Assembly (NCBI GenBank): GCA_016287975.1
Contig: JAEEXV010000184.1
Coordinates: 1 to 5,572, forward strand
From: Lentisphaeria bacterium
GTDB lineage: Bacteria > Verrucomicrobiota > Lentisphaeria > Oligosphaerales > Oligosphaeraceae
Reading direction: 5' to 3'
DNA length: 5,572 bases
The notes under the pieces are model-generated. The model ran no database searches. It was not told the origin of the DNA and worked only from the letters and a program-made list of their open reading frames with translations. The position numbers were made by a program, and so were the translations under genes. Shown here one piece after another: positions 5,528 through 5,572 of this stretch. Positions within the stretch are counted from its first letter, which is position 1; every line of letters starts with the position of its first letter.

Positions 5528-5572
5528 CGCCCAGCCCCAAGCGGGCCAGCACACGCGCCACCGCCCAGCCCC
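5528..5572. repeat. Start of a 34-bp tandem repeat, cut by the window end
   Basis: CGCCCAGCCCC recurs at 5528 and 5562, giving a 34-bp period. The second unit is cut off by the window end after 11 nt. The same unit, circularly permuted, is present at 5437-5472. The last 28 nt (5545-5572) equal copy 1 at 5436-5463, and 5527-5547 equals 5452-5472. Confidence 0.65.

Larger units (their letters stand above)
5402..5572. other. Intergenic region filled with palindromes and direct repeats
   Basis: No gene is seen in these 171 bp. A minus-strand open frame that starts here continues antisense through the whole membrane-protein gene and is a shadow. The region contains palindromes at 5419-5441 and 5493-5512, a 28-nt direct repeat (5436-5463 and 5545-5572) and a 21-nt direct repeat (5452-5472 and 5527-5547). 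The repeats run to the window edge, so the cluster probably continues beyond it. Confidence 0.7.

Noticed and set aside
3488..5554. Minus-strand open frame of 688 codons
   Set aside because: It is antisense to the membrane-protein gene and gives Gly/Val/Asp/Leu-rich sequence typical of reversed GC-rich codons. The same holds for the minus-strand frames at 261-1343, 1262-2287 and 2214-3491.
5436..5572. CRISPR-like repeat array
   Set aside because: The repeats have unequal spacing, partly overlap one another and are not separated by uniform unique spacers; no cas gene is present.

Overview
The window is a GC-rich bacterial segment with every gene on the + strand. Codons end strongly in C (GCC, CTC, CGC, GTC, ATC). 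The presence of lpxK implies a Gram-negative, lipid A-making cell envelope. The form of LpxK (a SRGYRSK motif, a basic insert, then VVSDG, and DDGFQY instead of the usual DDGFQH) fits a Verrucomicrobiota-type bacterium best, perhaps Opitutae-like. That placement is an inference from remembered family features, not a search result.

Layout: positions 1-281 hold no convincing gene, only GC-rich sequence with one AT-rich island (a possible -10 region) and a perfect 8-bp hairpin in the presumed leader. A compact cluster follows: hisC (282-1337), a 60-residue small protein of unknown function (1349-1531), a lipoate-protein ligase A-type protein starting at GTG (1550-2188), and lpxK (2199-3386). The gaps are 11, 18 and 10 bp, so these four are probably co-transcribed. 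A 119-bp gap (3387-3505) contains a T8 run, a good sigma70-type promoter and a Shine-Dalgarno site. These serve a separately transcribed gene for a 631-residue membrane protein (3506-5401) with a signal sequence, an Ala/Pro linker, a likely SH3-like beta domain, a TolA-like Ala/Lys/Glu coiled coil, one transmembrane helix and a roughly 200-residue C-terminal domain. Positions 5402-5572 are an intergenic mosaic of two strong palindromes and direct repeats, including a 34-bp tandem period cut off by the window end.

Function: hisC, the lipoyl ligase and lpxK serve unrelated housekeeping pathways (histidine synthesis, lipoylation of 2-oxoacid dehydrogenase/glycine cleavage proteins, lipid A synthesis). 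Their grouping looks like a general housekeeping operon rather than one pathway. The least explained items are the 631-residue membrane protein, the 60-residue operon member and the terminal repeat cluster. I see no mobile element, CRISPR array, tRNA or rRNA.
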